Notes: generated by a model from the sequence alone, not told the origin. Positions 1-13,769 are shown, numbered from the stretch's first letter. The stretch is 64,000 bases of DNA from Acanthaster planci (GCF_001949145.1 NW_019091437.1:549728-613727); one strand, 5' to 3'. Program-made: numbers and translations.

Positions 1-3000
1 TCCAAGAAGTAAATCACGTCAGTGCTGTGGAGCAGCGATACACTATTAAAAACAGCTCTTTTTCCCCCGTTACGAAAGCCCTGTGGTGCCATCAAGTATA
101 AAGTATCAAAAAGTGAACTAAGTATATATTTTCCAAGTTCGTTTTTATGAAGTATATTTCTTCACCTTCATTTTTACGAGATATATTTTTTTCCACAGTT
201 CGTTTGTACGAGATATATATGCTTCAATTTGTTCTTATAGGATCTATTATCAGAAACATTGTGGAAAGGAAGTTGGAAAAAATATATCTCATAAAACGGA
301 CTTAAAAAAAAACTCTTCCATCATAGAGACTTAAGTGCACTTCCTTGGCCGCAGCTTCGCTGGGGATCAGCCTCACTGACCGAAGGTGAAAGAGTGTAAC
401 AGACACGTTAAAGACCGTTACTGGCTTTTGGAGTTGATTCAACAATCCAGATATTTTCTGAAATGTTTGAAATTCCGAGAGAGGGGAGAAGGAAAACTGG
501 AGGAGCTATTCATGCATATCTGGCTTGGCGTACCTCGCAGTTCTCTGCTGAAATTGATTTAAACGCGTTGCTTGTGTGCAACTATATACCAACTGTTTAA
601 TCCCATTTTCGCTGGTCTTGTGGATATATTATCTTGTCTGTTTGTTTCGTGCAACACCGTGGGGCTGACCCCACCCCACCCCCGTCATTAAAAGGCTCTT
701 CTCACGTACACTGTCAGAGATTTTCTTAACTAGGCCCTTTGAAAAGTGGGTATAATGACTATTACAACTTCGAATGTATATGATTGATGCGAAATTGCTA
801 TGGCACCATGCATCAAAGTCCATTGTTCACACCCCTTTCAAAGGTAAAAAAAATAACCTGACACAACCAGTCACAACCCCTCAATCCTGTGCTTAAGAAC
901 ACCCAGGCTTTTCCAACGGGACTGACCAACGTCAATTGCCATAGGACTGTCAAAGCAACTCCCAGTCAACGAGACATAGGCGTCAATGCCATCACCCTTT
1001 CCCGCATGATCATGGCGAGAGCCTGCCAGATAACGATCATCTCCGCTCCGTCGGCGCTCTCTGACTGCACAATATTGAATTATGGTTGTTTATTCTCGCT
1101 ACACTTCCAATGTGCTTTAAGTGCTTAAAATGTAAACCATCGTTGAGGGAAAAAAATCTGGCTCAAACTAAAAAAAAAACACCACAATTTCTCACGATTA
1201 ACAGAACAGTAATACTAGTCAAATACATCTGCTGCGGCATCATCATCATCAACAACAACAACTTCTGATGATGGTTTCGGTTGCTTGATAATGATTATTA
1301 TGGCGATTCCTCTTCATCTCGTTGTGATAAGGTGAAAAGGCCCCACCAGCCACCTTATTAGCGCATATATCATTAATGGTGGAGACAGTAATGAGCTCTA
1401 GACCACAAGCCGCGCTAAAATTACCGCCAGAATCTTGATGGCAAAATCATGGCATATAAATTACAGAGTACTCAGGCAGCTTGTCCATGGTTGAGCACAG
1501 GACGGCTGAATGGACTTGGCAAGTGCTTTGTTGTCGTTGTGCTGATTTCAAAAGACTGTCGCTGCCATAGACGAGCCAGCGTGAAAATGTCGATGGATTC
1601 TGGCTCGCCAACATGACCGATTGTCCAATAACAGTCACAACTGACTGCCCTGAAATTTGTTTGTTAAAATACTAACAGCACCAAACCTGGTATTCGTGCA
1701 CGAAAAAATGAAAGACGTTTTGGCTCTGAACTCTTTATTGATCTACGTATAGTCTCCATATATTTCATTTGAGCAGTATGGTATAAGCCTAAACGATCGT
1801 GCTGGACAAAATAACAAGATTTTGTTTTGCGATTAAGTGATGAAAGACATTTCGCACTCAGCATAGAATCGTTTATCAGTGAAACTTAAACGTTTTCGCT
1901 GTAATGTGTTGTAATGTTTGTTTATCATACGGCTACAACGCTACACGCATGAAGTTGTACATCAGACAATCGCTACAATAATTTGTAAGGCTGTTTGCTG
2001 CATAGTAAAGATAGTAATTACAGAGAATAACGTAAATATTGACTCGCCCTTCAAGCTGATTAAGAACATGTCAACCGCCATTAACCTGCAGCTGGCTGTT
2101 GCTATGGAGAATGAAATTAATGCTGCGACAGCGGGATAGTTGATGCTGTGTGGGTTTACGGTGTATACCACTGCCCAATCAATAATTAGGACCTTCAACA
2201 GCGCGCCTTTTTCAGCTACTGCCCTAGACTGGGTACCAGTCCTCTATTGAAGAAACGACTTGGGCACAAAATGAACATGTTTTTAATATGCATGCAAAAA
2301 AAAAAAAAGAATGTAGCTAAACGTTACATCATGGACGTATAAATCAAGACTGAATGGTTTTAGCTACTCTACAGGCAAATGATGTTGTGGCAGTATATTC
2401 CATAATAAGATATATAGACCACATGGCGTCGGTCTCTTGTTGTGTCCAAAGTTGACAAAACAGAACTTTCCTGACGACTGTCCAACTGGCAATTTTTTTC
2501 ATCCCTTGAAAAGAACCCCCGTTACCGCCCCAAAGAAAGGTGGTAGTGCTGTCTGAGATGCTGGCCCGTTCAGTTCCTAATAATGAATAAATAAAAATAC
2601 TGGCAACATATATCGAAGGGGAGGGGCCACCACCCCTCCACGCACACACAGAGGATACACTAAGAACGTTTGAAGTGAAGACTCAGTGATGGGTTATACA
2701 TCTCTTTTCCTTATATGTAACTTCGCTTTGCAAACAAAATTAATGTACACAGTGTCTGGTTAATGACTTGGCCACTGGGAAAAATCGTTCTACAGTGCCT
2801 TGCTTAGGTCAGACAGCACAGTGGTACCAACAGGGCCCTATCCAAATCAACTGCCTTCGACTGCAATTAACTCTATGGAAAGTGGCTGGACCCATTATAG
2901 ACTTGTGCGTTATTTCAAGCCGCAGCAAAATAAGTCCGACAAGACATTCCGTTTAACAGGAAATGCCTTCAACCGGCTTCCTATAGGCGCTCGTATAATT

Positions 3001-6000
3001 TCAAGTCACAGCCATAGCTTGTTGGGACGGCTTTGCGTATTGCCAGCAATGGCGTATTTCACCTATTGTTCCAACAAGATGGCGGGAACAGGGGAACGCA
3101 TGCTTTTGCACATAGGGATCACTACGCGTGTTATTTGTTCTTTATTTTATAGAACCAAGGCTTCCGCTACTAAAGCTGAATCAACGCATGATCTGTCATG
3201 GGGATGCAGTTTCCAGAACAAAACATCTTAAATATAGAACGTAAGTGACCAATTGGCCGAAAAAAATTGCAAAATCGATGTCGAATTCTTGGCATACACC
3301 GGCACACAGGAGCATGTGCATCCGACTAGCGGATGCCCGTATGTCGACTAACGGATTTTCTAAAAGGTTCACGAGCGATCGTAAATGTCACAAGAAAACG
3401 ACGCCCGATAGTATGAAAAACATTTTCTATATAACTGAAGTGAAAAACATAGGCGTAAGATTTGACAGAGAGAAATATCTTTCATAATGGAATCGAATTC
3501 TGAGCGCGCTCAAGGGGAAAACAAAATCAATCAAAATTGCTGCAGACTACACTTATCGACTTGTGTTTAGAACAAAAAAAAGGTTTTTGAGAGGCGTTTG
3601 CGATGGGATGGATTACTTGGGAATAGCTAAGTCCCTGAAATTTGAGTAATTGGTACCGTTTTCCCCAAGATATGGAGAATTGAAGGAAATATATGAATGG
3701 TGAGGCCGTCAATGCAAGCCCACGAAATTGATCGGGGAGAGCAGGACGCGAATTGAAAAGACCTCGTGTTGTGTACACCGTGAACCACGATGCGAGAAAC
3801 TGCGTGGGATCGGCCGATCGCAAGCACGTTCTTTTTCCAATGTAGCAAATTACCGTGTCGAGAGGAGGGACGGTGGTGCCTCGCGCAATGTCGCTGTATC
3901 GAGTCTGTTTTTTTTCTCTCGCGCATAAATACAGTTATCTTATTTTAACCCTGGACATTGGTCAGCGCTGATGTGCTCTGTAGCTATGAAAGCACTGTCA
4001 GTCTCAATCAAGCACCGTACGGGTGATTCCTCGACCTGTCCCGATTAAACGCCCAAAAGATATAAGTTCACTTAAGCTGTCGTTTGTTATGGATCCCGTC
4101 CGACTAAATACTCACGATCCTTGCCACAGTTGAAGGTTTAAAATGTAGCTTATGGCCAAAATATGTATGCTCACAACAACACTTCAAAGCAATAATGGTA
4201 AATTGAAATAGACTGAAAAAAATTGCTTCAAACAAAATCGAAATTTTGCCGAACACATTTTCCCCCAGTTCAAAAAAGTTTGTTGAGCAAAAACGAAAAC
4301 CAGTCAATCCCAATGAACCTGTCGTCATTTTTGCCACGACAAAAAAGCAGCTGATATTTTCTGCTAACATTTTTAGGACGAGAATACCCGAAATGCTTCA
4401 TTTTACGTGAAATTATCCCGTCTGACAAGCTTTTTTTTAATGCCGATATAATCTTTGCCATGGTGAAGTGCAGTTATTCCCAAAGCAGGTCTGGGCGATG
4501 GACAAGCTTTTGCCCGTATTTTGGGAAAAAGATTGAACCAAAAACTCTGAACAAGGACAAATTAACGTCGATAGGGTTACTCTCGCGTCACAACAGCTAG
4601 AATGGGTAAATACATTTTCTCACACTCCAGCTTATGCTTCAAATATATATACAGTGCACCCCCGAAATCGTGTATCGTTTGTCCTTTTCAAACATAAAAT
4701 GTCAACTGACGGGATTTATACACTAAGTTACAAGGTTTTAATGGTGAAACTTTGGGCCTAGTGGTGCTTTATATTTCATCTCACTTGCTCTTTCGGGGGA
4801 TGGGATTCTTTTATTGATGAAAAAGGACAGTCGTTTTTATAAAAAACATTCCATCTTCTCAATCCACGGCCTGTATATGCTTTACTGTGCAGAGATAAAT
4901 TTCCCGGTGAACGCTCACACTCAAGTGGGATTTTGCGCGACTTTCTTGTCTGATCTTACATTTCGCGTTTACAATAATGATTTTTAGTCGTGGAGTTGCT
5001 GACAGCGCTGTGTACTGAAACATACTGAGGTGTATAATTTTTTTTCCCTGAAAAGTGGCAGTAACCCGATTTCGAATTCTTCTGCAAATACCTGAGCATA
5101 ATCTATAGATTGCCACAAGCATAAACGTTGAAGTTAAAAGCATAGGAACATGTAAGTTTTGAATACCGCCAGTTGACATTTCATGTTTTAAATGTGCGAT
5201 ATTTTTGTTTGTACATTTCCTGGTGGGATACACTCTAAACGAAGGTGGCTATAATTTACAGCATTATTTCAAAAGATGCCGGAGCTCTGCACCATCGAAA
5301 CGGACATGCTATCATATTATCGAATCTGGTGACCACTTAAATATTAATGCAATATCGTAGGGATAATAGCAACATGTTACTATGGTGAAAGGACAGTAGT
5401 GGGCTGGAAAGGAATTGATGAGGAGAGTAGACAGATGGGTGGGTGTTAACAGCATCATCTCGGAAAATGAAATGAAGTGTGGACAGGTAGCCTATACAAA
5501 AGAGATTGATAGTTTGAGACACACGATTAAGGACAGACCAACATAAGAAAGTACCCGGGGTGTAGTGAAGTCTTCCTTCACTGGATCAAATATCACAAAA
5601 TCCACCTCTTGTATAAAATACGAGTAGACCACTTTCGATTGTCAGGAGGGCCTGGGCGAAATCCCGTCCTTTCCTCTGCATTAGTTTTTGCTCAGTATCA
5701 AAGCATTGCATTTCTTCCTCTCTGATTTTGTAAAGTATTTTCTTTAGGAAACATGGAAAACAATTTGACCCAGTTTGGATATACCGTTGTCATAAAATTC
5801 CGGTTTCCAAGTGGGGTGTTGAAACATGTGAAATGCTGGTGACATGAACTACAGAAGCTCCGTTCGAATCAGCACTATCTCTGTATTTCTAATAGACGAT
5901 ACTGGGCTGGCAAGATTCGAAGAGGATGCATAATAATCCAACAAGAAGAACAAAACATTGCAAGGTTTAGTTCAGTATCATCAGCACGCTGAAGAATATG

Positions 6001-6440
6001 ACGGGAGGAGTGACCATTGCAATTTTTCATTATAAATTTAAGAAGTACAAACTCCTTTTATCTGGAATGATAGGATATATGATGATAAATGTTACATACA
6101 CAAAATACCCTGCAAAGGAAGTGATGTTACTTCAATAAACACTACTCTATACCTAGGGTGTTAGTTTAAGTGTGTACAGCTTAGCTGTCAAATCTGAGCA
6201 AGTCTGAATACTCGAGAAAAAAAAACCAAGTCGCCTATATAACACAAACCGCCGCTCACAGTGAGGGCTACGAAAAGAAGAGTCTGGAAAGATGGGCACT
6301 GCGGAAAAGAAGACAATTGTATATCGGTACCTTCAAAGTGAAAAGGTACATTCACATTAAGCTTGAACTCTGCTGGTTCGTGTAATACACATCAGATAAA
6401 CAGGGTGAAAGTGAGGCATTCAACAGGATTCAAGGATTTC
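1..6440. other. Gene-poor DNA, no supported gene
   Basis: The region is AT-rich with short A/T runs and a CAT/CAA microsatellite near 1237-1262. It contains several short open frames without convincing splice sites or recognisable motifs. CpG-richer patches at about 880-1080 and 3700-3930 could be decayed elements or distal exons, but I see no evidence that settles it. Confidence 0.6.
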
Positions 6441-6618
6441 AAATACGACCGTTTCACAATAGTGCGCCTCCAAGAGTTTGCAACGTGTTGGCCAATCACA
6501 ATGAGCGAAATTTGTCGACCGAATGCGCGTTTGGAAAGGGTCGACAGATTTCGCGCGTTGTGATTGGCCAACGCGTTGCAAAGTCTTGGTGGCACACTAT
6601 TACGGATCGCCCGTATTA
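6441..6618. repeat. Near-perfect inverted repeat (foldback / MITE-like)
   Basis: An arm at 6441-6520 and an inverted arm at 6539-6618, about 80 bp each, are separated by an 18-bp spacer. The arms share TTGGCCAATCACAA, GTCGACC and an ATAGTG-C-CC-CCAAGA segment, with mostly transition differences. The shape suits a foldback transposon or a self-complementary transcript source. Confidence 0.85.
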
Positions 6619-6686
6619 GTTAATTAAACACTCCGCAATCAAATAACGTCCTTATGAGAGTGCTCAAAGGACTTCTCAGTCATTTG

Positions 6687-6703
6687 NNNNNNNNNNNNNN
6701 NNN
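6687..6703. other. Assembly gap (17 N)
   Basis: Seventeen ambiguous bases lie immediately beyond the foldback element. Such gaps often form where a hairpin blocks sequencing. A separate single N occurs at 13938. Confidence 0.95.
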
Positions 6704-6886
6704 AGACTTCTACATAGGAGGGATGTGTTAGGTAACAATAGTCTAGAGTGTGTATAGTGATTGGACAGGTAAGGGGGGTACCCCTCCGTCCCATATCTTG
6801 CCTGGTATATTCTCAGTCGATCCTAGTTTGCAGCTTAATGCAACCGAAAGTAAAGCCCTGCATCATTGCTTATTTCTCTCACTTAC

Positions 6887-7001
6887 CTTGTCCGCTGGAG
6901 ACGTCTGATTCCAAAGAATGACTTGGTACCGCACATCCGGCCACCACACAGACAAACAATACTAAATGTGGTTCGAAAAAGCGATACACGGTCGGTTCCA
7001 T
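6887..7001 (-). CDS. First exon of an unidentified secreted or membrane protein gene (partial)
   Basis: The ATG at 7001-6999 has A at -3 and G at +4. Thirty-eight codons then run to a consensus donor CAAG|GTAAGTGAG, ending in phase 1. The peptide starts MEPTVYRFFEPH, has a hydrophobic core LVLFVCVVAGCAV and then turns polar with Ser/Glu/Asp, a textbook cleavable signal peptide with likely cleavage near the Ala-Val-Pro segment. Downstream on the minus strand (below 6880) lie a 17-N gap at 6687-6703 and a foldback repeat. I could not find the next exon, so the product is unknown. The CpG-richer DNA at about 7.0-8.0 kb may be its promoter. No frame beyond exon 1 is known. Confidence 0.5.
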
Positions 7002-9289
7002 AGTTTGTCAGTGTCTAATAATGGCTAATACTAATCGGACAACCTCAGCTGTACACGTTAAACGTACAGGCCATGAACCAAAGGAGCGCAAGAACTTCTT
7101 CAGATGACTATACTGTACGCAGAGCACGTGGTTGACTCCTCTTGAACCGTACAACACTGAGCAACCAACCACCGCGGTGTACCTGTGCTCCCTCGGACCA
7201 ACTTGTTTTGAAATCTCGATCCTTTCCCCGGGGCACGTTATAATCACTTGCCCTCCCTCTCGCGTGAGGTAGGCGCAGAATTGCAAATCCGCGACCAATG
7301 TGATTGGGATGTCACTGGAAACTTATCCAGGAATCTCGCGATGACGACGAGCAAGCTAGACACATGGACGACGCTTGGCGCGGCTGGTTGTAAGGTCTAG
7401 TGTTGTTATTGTCACAATGACGGAAATTCTGTGTTATGTCCTCTCGAAAATGACATACCAGTATTTCTCTCACTTCACAAAGAAACGCTGTAGGGAAAGT
7501 ATTGACGCAGATGCATTGCTTTACTGCATATTCTGAAGTAGGAACTCTGCCAGTTAACCTAAGTGCACCTGCGTCGACTTTCATGAAAAGGTGAACCCAA
7601 AACAAAATGACAATGTCCGCTGTTGATAGCTATCACGAGCATCGATAGTCCATACGAACGCAGTTTCCACATCCATTTCCGCGACGAAGTCCAAATCTCA
7701 CTACTCATCAACTACGGCTGTATCTTGTCCAGAAAGTTGCAAGGACCGGTTTTCAATTCTGTCGCACACAGAAAAGTGCAGCCAGTACTAATTTGCTGGC
7801 TTTGCCACGGGCATGTAGATCTTCGTTCGGTGATAGCGTCGCAGCGCGTTCCAAGGCGACCCGAGGCTCTGGATGGTATATCGAGAGTGTCTTGTTCAGC
7901 ACCTGCTGCCTTACACTCCTTGGTTTATCGTGAAGACGTCGTTTTGTGCGATTCGCACACAGCGCTTGATGGAGCGCGTGCCTGGCTGAAAGACTGAACT
8001 ATTACCTTTCAGACTTTCCCTTTTAATTAGCCGCTGTGCGTATGCACGATATGTCCACGGGTACTCCTCTTTCGCACACACATGCATAGTACAGACAACG
8101 GTGATGCATCGCATCATCATCGCATCGTCATGGGCATCTTGAACAAAGGCAGGTGGTTAGCAACTGCCTCTGCACGCGGTCGCTATACTGACCGGCAAAG
8201 GATCTGAGCACGGGCTCTTGGTCTGAGTAGGGAGGCGCGTGCTGTGTTGGTCTAGTCTCTTATTTAACTATGTGTGTTGGCTGCCGCCCGACATGCACGG
8301 TGTGCCGAAGCTACAGGAGAAGATTACAGAGATCCAAACAGGAAGCCTTGCCTATCATAGAATGACAGCGGCATGGATGGAGCTGCCAGTAGGCCTAACT
8401 ACAACTTTAATTTGGCAGGATGCATGCCAAGTACAAGTGGGCGTAATGCTCAGGATTTATTCACAAACACGCTTTCTTTATATTCGCTTCGAGCTATCTT
8501 TCCCAAAAAGTACCACATTGAGCAAAAACTCCCCATTAAAATTATTGCTCGTTGTGTTGCCAAGAGCGAGTTGTTCCAGGTACCCACGAGACTATAAATT
8601 GTGTATAGACAGTTGCATGTAAACAGAGTCCCAGTAATTTGACACAATATCGTCATTTCGAATACTGGCTCATTATCATTATTATGACTAGCGACTGTGC
8701 AATGCGGATTCCATCGGGAATACAGAACCTCGCTAGATGCATTTGTCTTGAAATACGAATAAAATGGCCCTATTTTTAACATCAAGTCATTGTGTTGCAA
8801 ATGCAGCTTTTCAATTTTTAAGTGGCGTGCAGGCTGCGCAATTTTAAAGTAATCTGCCTTTCATCTCTGTTCACAATACACGACCTGGCATTTGCCTCTC
8901 GTTTGTCATCTTAACAATGTGTAATTTTTGCTCCACGCTTTCGCTCGTCGCTTCCACTCGTGAAGAGAGCTTTTAGCGCCTAAACTGGGCTGTCTCTCCA
9001 TATTTTTTTCTATCGAGATAGAATATAAAGGATGCTCCAGTGGTACCGACGGCTTTTCCCTGCTGTGTCACACATCTGTGTCGGTGAGTGGGGGTGAAGT
9101 GGGGATGACCTATCAGAGGGGGTTATGCCTCTGCCCGTAGACCTCATGCTGGACAGTAGTGTTTAGAAATATGGCGGAGGGCCATATTGTTACGAATTGA
9201 TTAGGAGGGACTATATTTGAGGACTCTTGAATATCTACCTGAAAGTTAATTACGAAACGTTTTGATTGGTGTCCGCCATCCCTGAGTTG
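7002..9289. other. CpG-richer upstream region, no supported gene
   Basis: The stretch at about 7.0-8.2 kb is richer in CG dinucleotides than its surroundings and lies 5' of the minus-strand signal-peptide exon, so it could hold its promoter. Open frames of 90-125 codons occur on both strands, but none shows recognisable motifs or good splice sites. From 8.2 to 9.29 kb I see only AT-rich DNA. Confidence 0.45.
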
Positions 9290-9980
9290 TGACAACTCAG
9301 TCAGTGACTCGACTCGAGTTAATGACTTTAGTTGAGTCCGACTTGAGTCACAACTTTTAGCGAGTCGACATGACTCCAGTCCCAACGAGTAAAGGACTTC
9401 ACTGTGGGCAAATGACTCTACTCCAGTCCCTCATCAGAAGATTCAACTCGAGTGAAAGCTAAGACTCGAGTCTACCAAATAAAAGCAAACTTTATTACAA
9501 TGACTTACTATGTCAGTTAATGTTTTCGTCATGTCACCAATACGGTATCCTATGTATGATATATACATGTGTATGTTTAGCACCCGTCTGTTATACGTCC
9601 TGCATGGTACAACAGACCGCATTGGGCGCGACTCGCAGAAATGTTACCTTCAGATTGGGTATTTCTGAAGTTAAGAATAATGTACTTACAGACGTTTGAG
9701 TATACAGTTTTACGTGGTTTAAATTGTGCCACTCCCTTATTTTCATTGGAAGTAAATATAGTGTGACCACAGAAGCCCTGATATGAATTAAAAACGCCAA
9801 AATGGCTCCCTTTCTTATGTTTATTCAATGTATTGTGCTCCATTATTAATTTTATGACGTGAATTGACTCCAGCTAGATACTTCAATCGACTGGACTAAA
9901 CATTGTGACTCGACTCGACTTCTTTACATAATGACTCGACTTATTCACAAAATTCAGTGACTCGTTACAGCTCTGTCTCA
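9290..9980. repeat. GACTCGA/GAGTC-rich block split by an insertion
   Basis: Dense copies of GACTCGA, ACTCGAGT and GAGTC-type words occur at 9290-9475 and again at 9857-9980, ending near CAGCTCTG. The about 380 bp between them lacks the motif and looks like an insertion. It resembles the CAAGTCA block at 39.55-40.05 kb, which also ends near GACTCGAGTC...CAGCTCTG. Confidence 0.6.
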
Positions 9981-10055
9981 GCCACCTCCAAAAATAATAT
10001 TGGTTAAGAAGGATATGTGCATTTGTTCCGATGCTGTGAAATTCACTGGTGCAAG

Positions 10056-10290
10056 CCAAACTGAACCCAACCAACCCAACCCAACCCTACCCCCACCACA
10101 ACCCAACCTACCCCTCCCAACCCTACCCAACCAGAGCAAGCCAAACCAAACCAAACCCGAACCGACCCAGCCCAACCCAATCAACCCAACCCACCTCACC
10201 CCACCCTCCCAATCCAACCCAAACCAACCCAACCCGAAAGCAAGCCAAACCAAATACAACCTGAACTGACCCGACCCAACCCATTCCAAA
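10056..10290. repeat. (AACCC)n-like low-complexity island
   Basis: Degenerate AACCC/AACCA pentamers run for about 230 bp, strongly C/A on the plus strand and G/T on the minus strand. The minus strand has many GGGTTGGG runs able to form G-quadruplexes. The long open frames here on both strands are compositional artefacts. Confidence 0.85.
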
Positions 10291-10309
10291 CCAGATGGCA
10301 TCTCAATGT

Positions 10310-13300
10310 CTGTTACTCTCGACACGATAGGTCCACGTAGCCCACATCTTGATACTAGTCGCGGTTCAACAAAGAAATATGGGCCTGTCCCTCCTACTCG
10401 AAGGTGCCAAACAAAAGGAATTGGCTATCTAAGTTTGCTGTCTTACGTTGAGAGATCGATGAAGCACAGACGAAAAGAAAATTCAGGAGAAGGAAATTGC
10501 TAAATTATGGCATTTTATGTGGTGCTAGAATGGACGAATAACATTGAGGTTATTTCATAAAATGACACCACAGCACTGCTCAAGAAAGAAGTTCAGATTC
10601 ACATTACAATTAAAACACTCCAAGGCACCAACTTGGCTGTAGAAAGGACAAATTATAAATAAAAGTGGGACAGTTGGGATTGTATCCTTCATAACTGGTT
10701 TTGTGATAAACAAATGGGGGGGGGGTGATGAGATAACTGTTTCAAAGAATAACCTTGTTACGTCGAAGAAAATTCCTAATCAGACTTACAGCATAATAAT
10801 TGATCAATTCACTTCAGAACGAATTTAAAGAATAAAGATTTTGAGGTGATCCACTCATGAAGTTTAAATGTGCAATTGGAACCCAACTCGGAGTTTTTTC
10901 ATTTCAAGATGTTTCATGGGGCCATTTCTTTGAATAATTTTCCTTTTAAAATGGGAAGAAAAGACTCCCCAACCTGTGCTTTTTTTGTGGTAAATAAACT
11001 TAGATTCATGTGAACGTATTTCACTGATCTTGTCAGACCTCTTCTGTTTTATCAATGGGAACCTCAAAGACCCTATTCAAGTTGGGAAATTTTAATTCCT
11101 ATTTGGTGTTTCAAAGACAAATTGTTTTCAAACTCAAATTCCCTCCTTTATATATGTTAAGATTATTCTTACAAAATTAGTATGACATGGAATATAAGGT
11201 TACTATGAAAAATCAAACCTTCAGTCTCCATTGTAAGAAATGGAAATTTGAATTCTAGTTTTGTTATAAATTCATACAATCATTTCACTTTTGGTGATCG
11301 CTTATCTGTATCTCTCTATGGCTGATCTGTTTTCCCCATGTGTTAAACGTCTTTGACATTTTCCCCATATTTTCAACTTAGATTAATTTTCTTTCAAGAT
11401 TTTTGTTTTTATCTTCTAATGTATTTGTTTCATGCTTTTGCCAATCAATAAAACACAGAATGAGAGAAAAGTGAGGCAATTGGGTCACAAAAAGGGCTGA
11501 AGTTTAAAAGGTGCATTACATAGGTACTTTACGGACTTAATTCTTAAAAACTAATAAACAGAGAACTCGGCGCAAAATAAATCCCTCTAAAGTCTATCGA
11601 AGAATTTGCTTATCCGATATCACACATGCATTTAGGTAAAAAAAAAACGTAATGGGACCTCGTAATTTCTTACTAACAGCTCTGTAAGATTAATAATAAC
11701 TGCAGTCCCTTCCATTAAAAATAGACACATTTCTTTCTCCACCGACACGATCCTAAATCACTTGAAAGATTTCAACTGGCAAGAACACATGCCCTTGCTA
11801 TGGATGATAAAAATTCATTAAGAAAGACAACAGAAGATCATTGCACTGGACTGGCGCCTATCAAGTTGAACTTGCCGGTATTTATCCTCTAGCTCACACC
11901 TCAGGTAAATCATTGGAATTCCAATATCACAAACGTTCAATCGCACCACAGCTCGGGCAAATAGAGAGGATCCGGCGATCGTCTCACCAGCGGTGCGCTC
12001 TCTTAAAGACCGGAAAATTAGGCCGGAGAGATTTGCAGTGTGTTGACCCATGAAGGGGCTCGAAGTGCGATGTGCGTAAACCTTGCGAGAGGATGCTGTC
12101 GAGCAATCACGGGGACCATACGTTTTTATTTGATCGTCTTGCCTTGAGAAGAGCCCTTCCTTGTCGAAGATTTTGATGGCATGATGTGAAGTGAGTGTTG
12201 AGGGCTGCCATGACGAACCCCTGAGAGATGGGTAAAAAGAGACTTGTGTGGCCTGATGTTTGGTCAGGTTCCCAGACCAAAAGATTCCGACTACTTGGAG
12301 AATCTTAACCTTCGGTTGTCGCCCCGGTCACGTGACCAAAATTGAAGAAATTCCTCCAGGTTCCAAAACTATTTATGTGTATGGCCGATTTCGTTGTTTT
12401 TCGGATACTGTTGTCAATATCCGTAAATATTGAGCCTGTAATCTCTTGGCAGATTTCCCCACATGCATCACAGTGTTAAAAAGTTCCCGGTTTGTCCTTT
12501 TTTGGCATTGATTTCCACTTCTGCATATCACTGATTACGCTGACTGTTGAAAAAACCCAACGGGCATGAATGTACGCGCTGCATTTAAAATCAAGAATTG
12601 GGGACATGTCAACGCATAGCGGAAAAATACTAAAACTATGTACAAAAATCTAACTGACTTCCATCACAAACGAAAGCAGGTTTGTCTTAGCTTATTGTCA
12701 AGAGTTTATACGTGAAACTGAAATATGCCAAATAAAATGCCACTTTTGCTAAAATGTACATGTAAGACTTTTAAAATTGAGTAATTATAATAAACAAAAT
12801 GCGCCAAAACCTTCAACGTCATTATGAGTTTACAAAACGTGTCACAGCTCACAGACGTTTTGAAAGAGTGTTCTCGGTCAGTTACGCTTCAAATCCTTAC
12901 ATAGAAAATATCACTATTTGTCATTCTAGATGACTCACAACCGACTTTATCTCGCGTCTGCCATTGGTTACATCCCCTTCGCCCGGTCATTCAACTTGCA
13001 CATTTTGCCCAACTCGGAAAAGGAAATAAAATTATTCTTCAATTTAAGGGGAAACGTCCCCTGGGGTGGCGATTTGCCAAGTTGTATTGCGGATGCACTG
13101 GTGCACGTTCTGGTGAAGATGGGAAGCGAAAGGACAACTAGGAAATAATATGGCCTGATGGAAAGTCATTTGGAAATGGCCAGCTACCTTGGAGAAAGAT
13201 CGTTGTGTTGCTTTGCTGTGTTTTCTCCTTCTCTTTGGTTGCCACAAGAGGGGCTTGTACCACTAAAGACTTGGCAGTTCGACCTCAAACTAATTTTTAT

Positions 13301-13360
13301 GCTAATATGAATTTCCGAATTCATATCGAAAAGTGTAAAGTCATTTGTGGAAAAAAACAC
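10310..13360. other. Gene-poor DNA between two C-rich islands
   Basis: This is mostly AT-rich intergenic DNA. A minus-strand frame starting at an ATG at 12051 could end at a donor-like AG|GTGTGAG near 11900, but it has no recognisable domain and no partner exon. I list nothing else. Confidence 0.5.
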
Positions 13361-13361
13361 A

Positions 13362-13535
13362 AACCAAACCAAACCAACGCTAACCCAACCCCACTCTACC
13401 CAACCCAACCCAATCCCGCCCAACCCAACCCAACCCCACCCAAACCAAACCAAACCAAACCAACTTGATCAAACCAAACCAAATTAACCAAACCAGTCAA
13501 ACCAAACTACAACCAAAAACAAAACCAAAACCAAA
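13362..13535. repeat. (AACCC/AAACC)n-like low-complexity island
   Basis: About 170 bp of degenerate AACCC grade into AAACC and AAAACC pentamers and hexamers. It is similar in composition and strand bias to the island at 10.06 kb, 3.1 kb away. Confidence 0.85.
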
Positions 13536-13769
13536 TCGAACACGGCAGTAGGCCAGTGACCAACCGTGTCTCACCTTTTCTTTCAACGTGCACGTTTTGG
13601 ATTTGCACGTTTTAAGCAGAAAATCTTTAACCGAGCAGTGTCTTTCCTGGTAGTCTGGTTCCCTGACGTTAAGGTTTTTGACGACGCTTGATGTATTTTT
13701 AGGTCAGACATCACCCACGCTATAGCCTCATGATGCAACATGCCAGGAGCTATGGCATAGAAAGGATTT

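Noticed and set aside
4104-4370. Possible second exon of the signal-peptide gene ending at GATC|GTGAGT
   Set aside because: The phase needed to join the signal-peptide exon gives a stop after a few codons, and the peptide shows no domain.
7008-7298. 96-codon minus-strand frame directly upstream of the signal-peptide exon
   Set aside because: Its frame passes out before the better ATG at 7001 and shows no family motif; it is more likely 5' untranslated or promoter DNA.
9978-10325. Long glycine/tryptophan-rich frame on the minus strand and proline/asparagine-rich frame on the plus strand
   Set aside because: Both are produced by the (AACCC)n low-complexity island, which lacks stop codons in several frames.
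11818-12051. 77-codon minus-strand frame with a possible donor near 11900
   Set aside because: No downstream or upstream exon partner, no motif, and the overlapping plus-strand frame is equally open.
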